A DNA stretch of 64,000 nucleotides from Intestinimonas sp. (GCA_022653075.1 JALCSB010000001.1:1-64000), one strand, 5' to 3'; positions 28,997 to 38,211 are shown, counted from the stretch's first letter. The notes: a model not told the origin generated them from the sequence alone. Program-made: numbers and translations.

Positions 28997-29008
28997 AAGC
29001 CGTTTACA

Positions 29009-29036
29009 GCCCCGGAAACGCCAAGTTTCCGGGGCG
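29009..29036 (+). terminator. Terminator hairpin
   Basis: GCCCCGGAAAC-GCCAA-GTTTCCGGGGC. Confidence 0.6.
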
Positions 29037-29137
29037 ATATTATGCTGGGGCAGTCAGGACGAAACCACGCCTTGTAAATTTAGCATATTTGTGAGAAAAT
29101 AGAAAAAATGAACCCGACAGGACGGAGACCGTACACT

Positions 29138-31516
29138 ATGACCGACTTATTTGAAAAATCCATTTACACGCTGGAATTGCCGCGGGTGCTGGACCTGCTG
29201 GCGGAGCAGGCCGTAACCGAGGAGGGCAAGGAGCGCTGCCGTGCGCTGCGTCCGCTCACCGACCCTGACGAGGTACGCCGCCGGCTGGCGGAAACCTCTG
29301 CCGCATTTCAGCTTTTGACCCTGCGGGGCACACCCAGCTTTTCCGGCGTAAAGCCGGTGGCGGCGGCCCTTCAGCGCGCCGATATGGGTGGAGCGCTCAA
29401 TACCAGGGAACTCCTGTCGCTGGCTGCTCTGCTGCGCTGCGCCCGCGCGGCCCGGGATTATGCCAGCGGCGAAGGCGGTGTGCGCACTTGCATCGACCAC
29501 CTGTTTGCCTCGCTGACGGCCAATCGTTTTCTGGAGGATAAAATCACGGGTTCCATTCTCTCGGAAGATGAGATTGCCGATGCCGCCAGCACCGAACTGG
29601 CCGATATCCGCCGCCATATCCGGGCCACCTCCAGCAAGGTGAGGGAGATCCTGAACAGACTGATTTCCTCCTCCCAGGCCAAATATCTGCAGGAATCCAT
29701 CATCACCATGCGTTCCGGGCGCTATGTGGTGCCGGTCAAGTCCGAGTGCAAAAACGAGGTCCCCGGCCTGGTTCATGATGTGTCCGGCTCCGGCGGGACC
29801 TTTTTCATTGAGCCGATGGGCGTGGTAAAAGCCAACAACGAGCTGCGCGAATTACAGGCCCGGGAAGAGAAGGAGATCGAGCGCATTCTGTGCGAGCTCT
29901 CCGCCGAGGCCGCCGCGCACAAAGAGGATATTATCCAGGACTATGATCTGTTGATCATGCTGGACTGCATCTTTGCCCGGGCCGGGCTGTCGGTGCGCAT
30001 GCATGCCTGCCAGCCGCGTCTGGCTACCGACGGGATCGACTTGAAAAAAGCCCGTCACCCACTGCTGGATCCTAAAACGGCGGTGGCGAATGATCTTCGT
30101 CTGGGCGGAACGTTCCATACGCTGGTCATTACCGGGCCCAATACCGGCGGCAAGACGGTCACGCTCAAAACCATCGGCCTGCTGACGCTGATGACCCAGT
30201 GCGGCCTGCACATTCCGGTGGCCGACGACAGCCAGGTGGTGGTATTCCGCCATGTTCTGGCCGATATCGGCGACGAACAGTCCATCGCCCAGAATCTCTC
30301 CACCTTCTCCTCACACATGAAGAACATCGTGGGTATTTTAAAGGAGGCGGACGACAGCAGTCTGGTCCTCTTTGATGAACTGGGCGCGGGGACTGACCCT
30401 GTGGAGGGCGCGGCTTTGGCCGCCGCAATTATTGAAAACGCCCGGAGCCGGGGCGCGCTGGTGGCCGCCACCACGCACTACGCCGAATTAAAAGTCTACG
30501 CGATGACCACGCCGGGCGTGGAAAACGCCTCCTGCGAGTTTGATGTGGATTCCCTGGTGCCCACCTACCGGCTGTTGATCGGTGTGCCCGGCAAATCCAA
30601 TGCCTTTGCCATCTCTAAACGGCTGGGATTGCCTGAGGAAATTATCCAGCGGGCCGCTGACCGTATCAACGCGGAGAACGTCCGGTTTGAGGATGTGCTC
30701 TCTCAACTGGAACGTCAGCGGCAGGAAATGGAGAAGGAGAAGGAGAAAGCAAGCCTGCTGCGGCGGGAGATGGAAGAGTCCGCGCGGACCGCCCGGGAAT
30801 ATCGACAGCGGCTGACGCAGGAGAAGAACAAAGCCGCGGAAAAAGCCCGGATGGAGGCCCGAACCATCATTGAGGAGGCTCGGCGCACCGCGGACCAGGT
30901 TTTCGAAGAGCTGGACGATATGCGTCGGCGGCAGGAAAAAGAGGCCAATTGGCAGCAGGCCAACGAGCGGCGTGCCGGTCTCAAGCACAGGCTGAATCAG
31001 GCGGACGATGCCATCGGCGTAGAGACGGAGCTGCCGCCTCCGCCTCCCACGCGGCCCGCCAAGGTGGGAGACACGGTGGAACTGGTGAAGATGAAGGGGA
31101 CGCAGGCCACGGTTTTATCCGTTTCCAAAGAGGGCGTACTGCAGCTTCAGGCCGGTATCCTCAAGGTCACCGCCCGGCAGGATGAAGTCCGGGTAGTGGA
31201 GGGCGAGACCCAGTCTCAGAAGCAGGCGCGCCGGATCGCCCAGCGGTCGGAACACCAGCTTCGCGCCCTGGGAGCTTCTCCGGAGGTGGATTTGCGGGGC
31301 ATGACCGGCGACGAGGCTGTAGGTGCATTGGACTTGTTTCTGGACAGCGCCACAATGGGTAAGCTCACACAGGTTACCGTAATCCATGGCAAGGGAACCG
31401 GCGCGGTGCGAAAAGCGGTTCGGGAGCATTTGAAACGTAGCCGTTATGTAAAGACATTCCGGCCCGGACGCTATGGCGAAGGTGAGGACGGCGTGACGAT
31501 TGTGGAGCTGAAATAG
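29138..31516 (+). CDS. mutS2: Endonuclease MutS2
   Basis: ITGPNTGGKTVTLKTIGLL; LFDELGAGTDPVEGAALA; C-terminal Smr EVDLRGMTGDEAV...VIHGKGTGAVRKAV. Confidence 0.97.
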   Translation: MTDLFEKSIYTLELPRVLDLLAEQAVTEEGKERCRALRPLTDPDEVRRRLAETSAAFQLLTLRGTPSFSGVKPVAAALQRADMGGALNTRELLSLAALLRCARAARDYASGEGGVRTCIDHLFASLTANRFLEDKITGSILSEDEIADAASTELADIRRHIRATSSKVREILNRLISSSQAKYLQESIITMRSGRYVVPVKSECKNEVPGLVHDVSGSGGTFFIEPMGVVKANNELRELQAREEKEIERILCELSAEAAAHKEDIIQDYDLLIMLDCIFARAGLSVRMHACQPRLATDGIDLKKARHPLLDPKTAVANDLRLGGTFHTLVITGPNTGGKTVTLKTIGLLTLMTQCGLHIPVADDSQVVVFRHVLADIGDEQSIAQNLSTFSSHMKNIVGILKEADDSSLVLFDELGAGTDPVEGAALAAAIIENARSRGALVAATTHYAELKVYAMTTPGVENASCEFDVDSLVPTYRLLIGVPGKSNAFAISKRLGLPEEIIQRAADRINAENVRFEDVLSQLERQRQEMEKEKEKASLLRREMEESARTAREYRQRLTQEKNKAAEKARMEARTIIEEARRTADQVFEELDDMRRRQEKEANWQQANERRAGLKHRLNQADDAIGVETELPPPPPTRPAKVGDTVELVKMKGTQATVLSVSKEGVLQLQAGILKVTARQDEVRVVEGETQSQKQARRIAQRSEHQLRALGASPEVDLRGMTGDEAVGALDLFLDSATMGKLTQVTVIHGKGTGAVRKAVREHLKRSRYVKTFRPGRYGEGEDGVTIVELK

Positions 31517-31660
31517 TCCCCGCCCCGTGTTCTACTTTTCGTACGGCGCATGGTATGCAAAATTTGTGCCGAAAAAACAACTTTATAAAAAATATGTCAG
31601 AACGTTGAGTTTGCTTGTGAAAATCGGGGGCTTGCTCACATGGATTTGTGTAAATTGACA

Positions 31661-31689
31661 TTGACGATTTGTCATAAATTTGGTATGCT
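31661..31689 (+). promoter_or_regulatory. Sigma-A promoter upstream of HPr gene
   Basis: TTGACG-N17-TATGCT. Confidence 0.65.
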
Positions 31690-31730
31690 ATATAAGTAGT
31701 CAAACGCTTTGTTTGAGGGGGGAACACAGA

Positions 31731-31994
31731 ATGTATGTTAAAGAGGCTGTTGTAAACAACCAGGTTGGCCTCCATGCAAGACCTGCCACGTTCTTTATTC
31801 AGAAGGCTAACGAGTTCAAGAGTTCCATTTGGGTGGAGAAGGATGAACGGAGAGTGAATGCAAAGAGCCTGTTGGGTGTCCTCTCTCTGGGCATTGTAAA
31901 GGGGACCTCCATCAACCTCATTGCCGACGGGCCCGACGAGAAGGAAGCCGTGGAGGCGCTCATCGAGCTGATTTCAACCAATTTCTCCGAGTGA
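31731..31994 (+). CDS. ptsH: Phosphocarrier protein HPr
   Basis: VNNQVGLHARPATFFIQKANEF...NAKSLLGVLSLGI. Confidence 0.92.
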   Translation: MYVKEAVVNNQVGLHARPATFFIQKANEFKSSIWVEKDERRVNAKSLLGVLSLGIVKGTSINLIADGPDEKEAVEALIELISTNFSE

Positions 31995-32012
31995 GTTGGA
32001 GAATCTTATCCC

Positions 32013-32041
32013 AAAAAGCGCCGCTTTGCGGCGCTTTTTTT
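32013..32041 (+). terminator. Intrinsic terminator
   Basis: AAAAAGCGCCGCTTTGCGGCGCTTTTTTT. Confidence 0.85.
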
Positions 32042-32115
32042 GATAGAAAGCCATATTCTGTATTCAGGGCCACGTATGGGGAAAAATGAAAATAGGAATA
32101 TGCGGGAGGCTGCGG

Positions 32116-33963
32116 ATGACATTTGATGAATTAAAGGAAAAGGCGCACGCCCTGCCTCTGAAGCCGGGTGTCTATATCATGCAGAACGCCAAAAATGAAG
32201 TCATCTATGTGGGAAAGGCCAAGGCGCTCAAAAACCGTGTGTCCCAATATTTTCAGGATTCCGCCTCTCATACGGAGAAAACCAAGGCAATGGTTTCCCA
32301 GATCGACCATTTTGACGTGATTATTGCCGACAGTGAGTTCGAGGCGCTGGTGCTGGAGTGTTCCTTAATTAAGCGTCACCAGCCCAGATATAATATTCTG
32401 CTGAAGGATGGCAAAGGATATCCCTATATCCGTCTGACGGTAAAGCAGGCATATCCGCGCTTTTCCCTGGCGGGCCATGTGGAAGAGGATGGCGCGCGAT
32501 ATTTTGGACCTTATGGCAGCCGGGGCGCGACACAAAATATTATTGACGCGCTGCGCACTGCGCTGCGCCTGCCGGTATGCAATAGACGGTTTCCACGCGA
32601 TATCGGCCGGGAGCGCCCCTGCCTGTATTACCGGATGAACCAGTGTGACGGCTACTGCCGGCCGGAGATGGACCAGGGCCGTTATCGGGAAGCCATCGAA
32701 CAGGCCATCCGGCTGCTGGAAGGAAAATTCGACGAGGTGGCCGCCGAGCTGACTGCGGAGATGAATCGGGCGGCGGAGGAACTGCGATTTGAAAAGGCCG
32801 CTGAGCTGCGGGACCGCCTGAAGGCATTAGAACTGCTGGGTAAGCGGCAAAAGGTGGTCTCCGGTTCCCTGACGGATACGGATGTGACAGGATTTTACCG
32901 GGGCGAGGTGAAAAGCTGCTTCACCGTGCTGCACTATGTGGCCGGCGATTTGGCCGCCAAGGATATGGAGCTGATTGAGACTCCCATGGAGGGAGGCGAG
33001 GCTGAGAACGTCTCCGCGCTGGTCAAGCAATTCTATGGCGGACGCGGGAACCTGCCCAGACAGATTCTGCTGCCTTGCGAGATTGAGGATGAGGTGCCGG
33101 TGACGCGGATGCTGTCCGAGTCCTGCGGCCACCGCGTGGATCTGATAACACCCCAGCGTGGGGCAAAGATGGACCTGATTCGTCTGGCTAATCGGAACGC
33201 GATGGAAGAAGTGGCCCGCGCCACCAGCCGGCAGGAACGTCAGAGCAAACTGCTGGAGACGTTCGGAAATCTGTTGGGCCTGGCCGGCCCCCCGGTGCGT
33301 ATGGAGGCCTATGACATTTCCAACACCGGGGACGATGACATCGTGGCCTCTATGACGGTGTTTGTGAACGGACGCCCCCTCAAACGGGACTACCGCCGAT
33401 TCAAGCTCAGGGACCTGCTCCATGCCGACGACTATGCCTCTATGGAGCAGGTTCTCACCCGCCGGTTCCACCGCTATCTGGACGGAGATGAGAAATTCGG
33501 CGCGCTACCCGATGTACTGCTCATTGACGGTGGTGAGAACCATGCCCGGGTGGCTGTGCAGGCCCTGGCAGGATTAGGCCTGTCAATTCCGGTGTTCGGT
33601 ATGGTCAAAGACGACCGCCATCGTACCCGCGCCCTGGTGACTCCGGAAGGGAAAGAGATCGGCATTCGCCAGAACCAGGCGGTGTTTGCTCTGGTGGGGC
33701 GCATTCAGGAGGAGACCCACCGGTTTGCCATTGAATTTAACCGGCAGCAGCGTACCAAACGGATTCAGGGCTCGGTGCTGGATCAGATCCCGGGTGTGGG
33801 CAAGGCCCGCCGCGCCCAGTTGCTGCGGCAGTTCAAAAGCGTAAAAAAAATTCGTACAGCCTCGCTGGAAATGCTGGAGGAGGCCGTACCCAAAAATACA
33901 GCCCGGGCGGTCTACGACTTTTTTAACGCCCCCGGTATGGAGAAAAAGGAGCGTCAGTCATGA
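32116..33963 (+). CDS. uvrC: Excinuclease ABC subunit C
   Basis: LPLKPGVYIMQNAKNEVIYVGKAKALKNRVSQYF; DVLLIDGGENHARVA. Confidence 0.97.
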   Translation: MTFDELKEKAHALPLKPGVYIMQNAKNEVIYVGKAKALKNRVSQYFQDSASHTEKTKAMVSQIDHFDVIIADSEFEALVLECSLIKRHQPRYNILLKDGKGYPYIRLTVKQAYPRFSLAGHVEEDGARYFGPYGSRGATQNIIDALRTALRLPVCNRRFPRDIGRERPCLYYRMNQCDGYCRPEMDQGRYREAIEQAIRLLEGKFDEVAAELTAEMNRAAEELRFEKAAELRDRLKALELLGKRQKVVSGSLTDTDVTGFYRGEVKSCFTVLHYVAGDLAAKDMELIETPMEGGEAENVSALVKQFYGGRGNLPRQILLPCEIEDEVPVTRMLSESCGHRVDLITPQRGAKMDLIRLANRNAMEEVARATSRQERQSKLLETFGNLLGLAGPPVRMEAYDISNTGDDDIVASMTVFVNGRPLKRDYRRFKLRDLLHADDYASMEQVLTRRFHRYLDGDEKFGALPDVLLIDGGENHARVAVQALAGLGLSIPVFGMVKDDRHRTRALVTPEGKEIGIRQNQAVFALVGRIQEETHRFAIEFNRQQRTKRIQGSVLDQIPGVGKARRAQLLRQFKSVKKIRTASLEMLEEAVPKNTARAVYDFFNAPGMEKKERQS

Positions 33964-34505
33964 GAGTGATCACAGGTACGGCCAGAGGCCGGAGGCTCAA
34001 GGAATTAAGCGGCGAGGAGACCCGCCCCACCACGGACCGGGTCAAGGAGGCCATGTTCAGCATTGTCCAGTTCGATATTGAGGGCAGACGGGTGCTGGAT
34101 TTGTTCGGCGGTACCGGACAGCTGGGCATCGAGTGCCTATCCCGCAGTGCTGAATCCGTCACATTTATTGATGTGCGGAAGGAGGCGGTATCCCTGATCC
34201 GGGAAAATCTGGCTCTTACCGGTCTGGGAGAGCGGGCTAGAGTGCTGCAAAGTGATTATCTGGCTTTTCTGACCGCGTGCAGGGAAAAATTTGATCTGAT
34301 TTTTTTAGATCCGCCTTATGCCAGCGGCTTTCTGGAAAAGGCACTGGAAACCATCGCCACGATTGACATTCTGTCGCAAAATGGTATAATAGTGTGCGAA
34401 TCTGCCATGGAGAAGTTACTCCCGTCTCTGAATGAACCCTATAAAATGGGGAAAGAGTATCGCTATGGCAAGATAAAACTAACTACCTACCGCCGCACGG
34501 TATAG
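33960..34505 (+). CDS. rsmD: 16S rRNA (guanine966-N2)-methyltransferase
   Basis: MRVITGTARGRRLKELSGEETRPTTDRVKEAMFSI; LIFLDPPYASG. Confidence 0.95.
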   Translation: MRVITGTARGRRLKELSGEETRPTTDRVKEAMFSIVQFDIEGRRVLDLFGGTGQLGIECLSRSAESVTFIDVRKEAVSLIRENLALTGLGERARVLQSDYLAFLTACREKFDLIFLDPPYASGFLEKALETIATIDILSQNGIIVCESAMEKLLPSLNEPYKMGKEYRYGKIKLTTYRRTV

Positions 34506-34525
34506 GACAAAGGGGATACCTACCC

Positions 34526-35023
34526 ATGAAAACGGCTATTTATCCGGGTAGCTTCGACCCGCTGACGCTGGGCCATCTGAATATTATTAAGCGGGCTTCC
34601 ATGTGTTTTGATAAGCTGATTGTGTGTGTGATGGTCAACTCCAAAAAGACCGGGCTTTTTGCGCCGGAAGAACGGGTGGAGCTGATTCGCCGTGTTGTAT
34701 CCAATCTTCCCAATATCGAGGTGGACGCATCCACCTGCCTGCTTGCCGACTATGCCCGTAAGCGCCGTGCCCGGGTTATCGTAAAGGGCCTGCGGGCCAT
34801 GTCCGATTTTGAGATGGAGGTCCAGATGGCGGTGGTTAACCGCAAATTGAATCCCAATGTGGACACCATGTTCCTGCCCGCTAATGAGAAATACACCTAT
34901 CTGAGTTCCACTGTTGTGAAGGAGATGGTCCGCTATGGAGCGGACCTGTCCGATTTCCTGCCCCGGGAGATCATTCAGGATGTGAAGGATAAGATGCAAG
35001 AACTGGTTAGGAGGGGTGGCTGA
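34526..35023 (+). CDS. coaD: Phosphopantetheine adenylyltransferase
   Basis: MKTAIYPGSFDPLTLGHLNIIKRA; YLSSTVVKEMVRYGAD. Confidence 0.97.
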   Translation: MKTAIYPGSFDPLTLGHLNIIKRASMCFDKLIVCVMVNSKKTGLFAPEERVELIRRVVSNLPNIEVDASTCLLADYARKRRARVIVKGLRAMSDFEMEVQMAVVNRKLNPNVDTMFLPANEKYTYLSSTVVKEMVRYGADLSDFLPREIIQDVKDKMQELVRRGG

Positions 35024-35556
35024 TGGCCAGTGACGTAGAAGAATTATTGGACATGCTGTATTCCATGATTGACGAAGCTCGTAACATGCCTCTAAGTAGT
35101 GAAAAATGCATTGTTGAACGCGACCGGGCACTGGATCTGCTGGAGGAAATTAAAGGAAAGTTTCCGGTGGAGCTGAGCGAAGCCAGGCGGCTGCTGGATT
35201 CCAAGGAGGAGTATATCGCATCCGCCAAGCGGGAGGCGGATTTGATCCGCAAGCAGGCGGAGGACCGGGCCCGGCAGATGCTGTCCGAAGATGAGCTGAT
35301 GGCGCAGGCCAGACAAAAAAGCAGCGAGATCTTGCGTACCACCGAAGCGCGCAGCCGGGAATTGCGCCGTGCCGCCAACGACTACTGTGAGGATGCGCTG
35401 CGCCGTACGGAAGAGGCGGTAAACGAGGCGTGTGAAGAAATCAAGCGCTCCCGGGTAAAATTCCGCGCGGCCGCCAATGCTACCCTGACGACCGGTACGG
35501 CCGGTACGGCGTACGGCCGGGCAGGCCGCCGGCAGCGGGACCCGCACCGCCTATGA
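35023..35556 (+). CDS. Coiled-coil protein, coaD neighbour
   Basis: Charged coiled coil; overlaps coaD stop. Confidence 0.65.
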   Translation: MASDVEELLDMLYSMIDEARNMPLSSEKCIVERDRALDLLEEIKGKFPVELSEARRLLDSKEEYIASAKREADLIRKQAEDRARQMLSEDELMAQARQKSSEILRTTEARSRELRRAANDYCEDALRRTEEAVNEACEEIKRSRVKFRAAANATLTTGTAGTAYGRAGRRQRDPHRL

Positions 35557-35772
35557 CGCCGAGGCGGACAAAAGCTAAACGGATGCAGGATTCTGCGGCA
35601 GCACCGAAAAACGTGCTGCCGCGCTTTTTACCTGAAAAGGAGAGATTTGAAGTACATCAAACCTCTTTGATTTTTAATTTTGCTGTCCCTCTGCGGGCAG
35701 CCGTAATACATGGTGCAAAATGACGATACCGTTTCCGGTCATTTTGCGCCCTGGGCATAGGGAGAGAGAATG

Positions 35773-36252
35773 ATGGCATTTGAAACAGCCAAGGCATATC
35801 TGGAACAATATAACCTTGCGGACCGGATTCATGTATTCGAGGTATCCAGCGCCACGGTGGAGCTGGCGGCGCTGGCCCTGAACTGCCTGCCGCAGCGCAT
35901 CGCCAAATCGCTGGCCTTTCAGACCGGGGACGGCCCTATTCTCATTGTGGCGGCCGGGGACGCCAAAGTGGATAACCCGCGGTTTAAGGTCCGGTTCCAT
36001 ATCAAGGCGAAAATGCTGAGCCACGATGAGGTAGAACCGTTAATTGGTCATGATGTGGGCGGCGTATGTCCCTTTGGTGTGAGAGAAGGCGTAAAGATCT
36101 TCCTGGATGAATCCCTGAAGAGATTTGATACGGTATTTCCCGCCTGCGGCAGCAGTAACAGCGCGGTGAAGCTCACCATTCCGGAGCTGGAGAGAATTCT
36201 TCCCGGCGCGGAGTGGGTGGATGTGTGCAAGGGATGGCGGGAAGAGCCGTGA
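35773..36252 (+). CDS. YbaK/EbsC-type Cys-tRNA(Pro) deacylase-like
   Basis: RIAKSLAFQTGDGPILIVAAGDAKVDNPRFK; ends about 30 bp from the element border. Confidence 0.85.
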   Translation: MAFETAKAYLEQYNLADRIHVFEVSSATVELAALALNCLPQRIAKSLAFQTGDGPILIVAAGDAKVDNPRFKVRFHIKAKMLSHDEVEPLIGHDVGGVCPFGVREGVKIFLDESLKRFDTVFPACGSSNSAVKLTIPELERILPGAEWVDVCKGWREEP

Positions 36253-36263
36253 TCCGTTCGGCT

Positions 36264-36300
36264 GCATGACCGCTGACGCGGTGGGTACTGCGTTGGCTAC
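36264..36300. other. attR of element 2
   Basis: Core GGTAC 36284-36288 followed by TGCG arm. Confidence 0.75.
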
Positions 36301-36681
36301 AGCCAGCTCCTCACGGGCAAAATAGTCTCGGATAACAAGGCCGCGCGCCTTGGCCAGCGCGGCGGTGGCCGGATCTACTCTGCCACCGAACAGAAACTGA
36401 CGGGGTTCCACCCAGTCCAGCAGGTCGGCCAGCAGCGGCTGGTGGTCGGACAGCGGCGCATTCAGCCGCCCTTCCTCTCCCACCACTGGGAGGGGAAGGA
36501 TGATGCAATCGGCGCGATGCAGCTGGGACAGGTCGGACTCCGCCTGGCCGTCCGTTTCTTCCGGCGGCGTCTTTTCCAGCGCAAACGTATGTATGGTGTG
36601 ACCATCATCCGTCAGCAGTTGTGCCAGCTTTACCTGGCGCATATCACCGCCGATAAGCCAAATATTTTGTTCGTAATGCAA
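36284..36681 (-). CDS. dpaA: dpaA N-terminal segment
   Basis: TTG start, MHYEQNIWLIGGDMRQVKLAQLLTDDGHTIHTFALEK...ADCIILPLPVVGEEGRLNAPLSD...FAREELAVANAVPTA, SpoVFA-like. Confidence 0.95.
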
Positions 36682-36858
36682 GCTCCATTCCTCCGTTTCC
36701 CGTTCTCATCCTATTCTGCGGAAGGGAAAGCGTGACGCCGTGGATAGCGAGTTGGAATAATATGCGGCGGGTGGATGTTCAGGATCAAAAGAGAAGAAAA
36801 TTCCGCCCTCTGCGGAGTAAAACAGAACGGATGAGAAACCGGGGAGGAAACACAAACG

Positions 36859-38031
36859 ATGAATTATGCGACCGAAGCATTGAAGAAACATTATGCATGG
36901 CGGGGAAAGGTGGAAATGTTGCCCCGCTGCTCCGCCATGACCAGCGAGGAATTGGCACTGGCTTACACACCAGGCGTGGCTCAGCCCTGCCTGGAGATTC
37001 AGAAGGATATCAGCAAGAGCTATGAATTGACCCGCCGCTGGAATACCGTTGCGGTGATAACCGACGGGACCGCCGTGCTGGGCCTGGGCGATATCGGCCC
37101 TGAGGCTGGCATGCCTGTGATGGAAGGTAAGTGTGTCCTGTTTAAGGCATTCGGCGGCGTGGATGCAGTGCCGCTGTGCATTCGCTCCAAAAATGTGGAC
37201 GACATCGTGAACACCGTAGCCCTGCTGGCTGGATCCTTCGGTGGAATCAATCTGGAGGATATCTCCGCACCGCGCTGCTTTGAGATCGAGGAGAGGCTGA
37301 AACAGCGCTGTGATATTCCGGTATTTCATGACGACCAGCATGGTACCGCAGTCATCACCATGGCTGCTCTGATTAATGCCCTGAAGCTGACCGGGCGAAG
37401 CCTGGAGAACATCCGTATTGTGACCTCCGGGGCCGGGGCGGCGGGTGTTGCCATCATTAAACTCCTGCTGGCCATGGGGCTCAGAAATGTCATCATGTGC
37501 GACAGATACGGCGTGATTTACGAAGGGCGCCCGGAGCTGGACGGCGAGGAACATCCTATGGCAAAGCTCACTAATCCGGAAAGACGGCAGGGGACGCTGG
37601 CCGACGTGATAAGCGGCGCGGACGTATTCATCGGCGTGTCGGCCCCCGGTGTGCTCAGCCAGGATATGGTGCGCTCCATGGCACCTCATCCCATTATCTT
37701 TGCCTGTGCCAATCCCACACCGGAGATATTTCCGGAGGAGGCCCGCGCGGCGGGGGCGGCCGTGATTGCCACCGGGCGCAGCGACTATCCCAATCAGGTT
37801 AACAATGTCCTGGCCTTCCCCGGGATTTTTCGCGGCGCGCTGGATGTGCGGGCCAGCGATATTAACGATCAAATGAAAATCGCGGCCGCCCATGCGCTGG
37901 CGTCTCTGGTTTCCGACACGGAGCTGAGACCGGAGTATGTCATCCCCACAGCGTTCGATCCCCGCGTGAGGGACACGGTGGCGAAAGCGGTGGCCCGCGC
38001 CGCCCGCGAAAGCGGGGTGGCCCGCATCTGA
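36859..38031 (+). CDS. NAD-dependent malic enzyme
   Basis: ELALAYTPGVAQPCLEI; VITDGTAVLGLGDIGPEAGMPVMEGK; FHDDQHGTAVI. Confidence 0.95.
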   Translation: MNYATEALKKHYAWRGKVEMLPRCSAMTSEELALAYTPGVAQPCLEIQKDISKSYELTRRWNTVAVITDGTAVLGLGDIGPEAGMPVMEGKCVLFKAFGGVDAVPLCIRSKNVDDIVNTVALLAGSFGGINLEDISAPRCFEIEERLKQRCDIPVFHDDQHGTAVITMAALINALKLTGRSLENIRIVTSGAGAAGVAIIKLLLAMGLRNVIMCDRYGVIYEGRPELDGEEHPMAKLTNPERRQGTLADVISGADVFIGVSAPGVLSQDMVRSMAPHPIIFACANPTPEIFPEEARAAGAAVIATGRSDYPNQVNNVLAFPGIFRGALDVRASDINDQMKIAAAHALASLVSDTELRPEYVIPTAFDPRVRDTVAKAVARAARESGVARI

Positions 38032-38211
38032 GGCCAGGCGAATATAAAAAATCAGACTTAAAAATATGAATTCGTCGCGTGACTGGATGTATCCCACCGA
38101 AAACCAATTGACAGCGCTCTGCCTGAAAAGGTACAATAGAAGGCGAAAATAAGTGCGGCTGTACCGCACGGAAGAATACCCGGAGAAGAAGCCGGGGGAA
38201 GGAGCAGAGTC

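Larger units (their letters stand above)
20846..36283. mobile_element. dpaA-intervening element 2 (about 15.4 kb): serine recombinase plus housekeeping cargo
   Basis: Bounded by GGTAC core (20846-20850 and 36284-36288; extended match CGCRGTRGGTAC) at precise dpaA breakpoints; recombinase at left end. Confidence 0.87.

Noticed and set aside
20846-36283. Element 2 as a prophage or ICE
   Set aside because: No structural, replication, lysis, relaxase or T4SS genes found in the ORFs.
36040-36681. 213-aa minus-strand ORF as a complete protein
   Set aside because: Only codons up to about 36284 are DpaA; the rest is read-through into element 2 antisense to the YbaK-like gene.
16259-36681. Split dpaA explained by misassembly or simple pseudogenisation
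   Set aside because: Two recombinases sit at both elements' left ends, breakpoints share cores, rejoined sites form dyads, and frame is restored exactly; decay or misassembly would not predict these. Read evidence is still needed.
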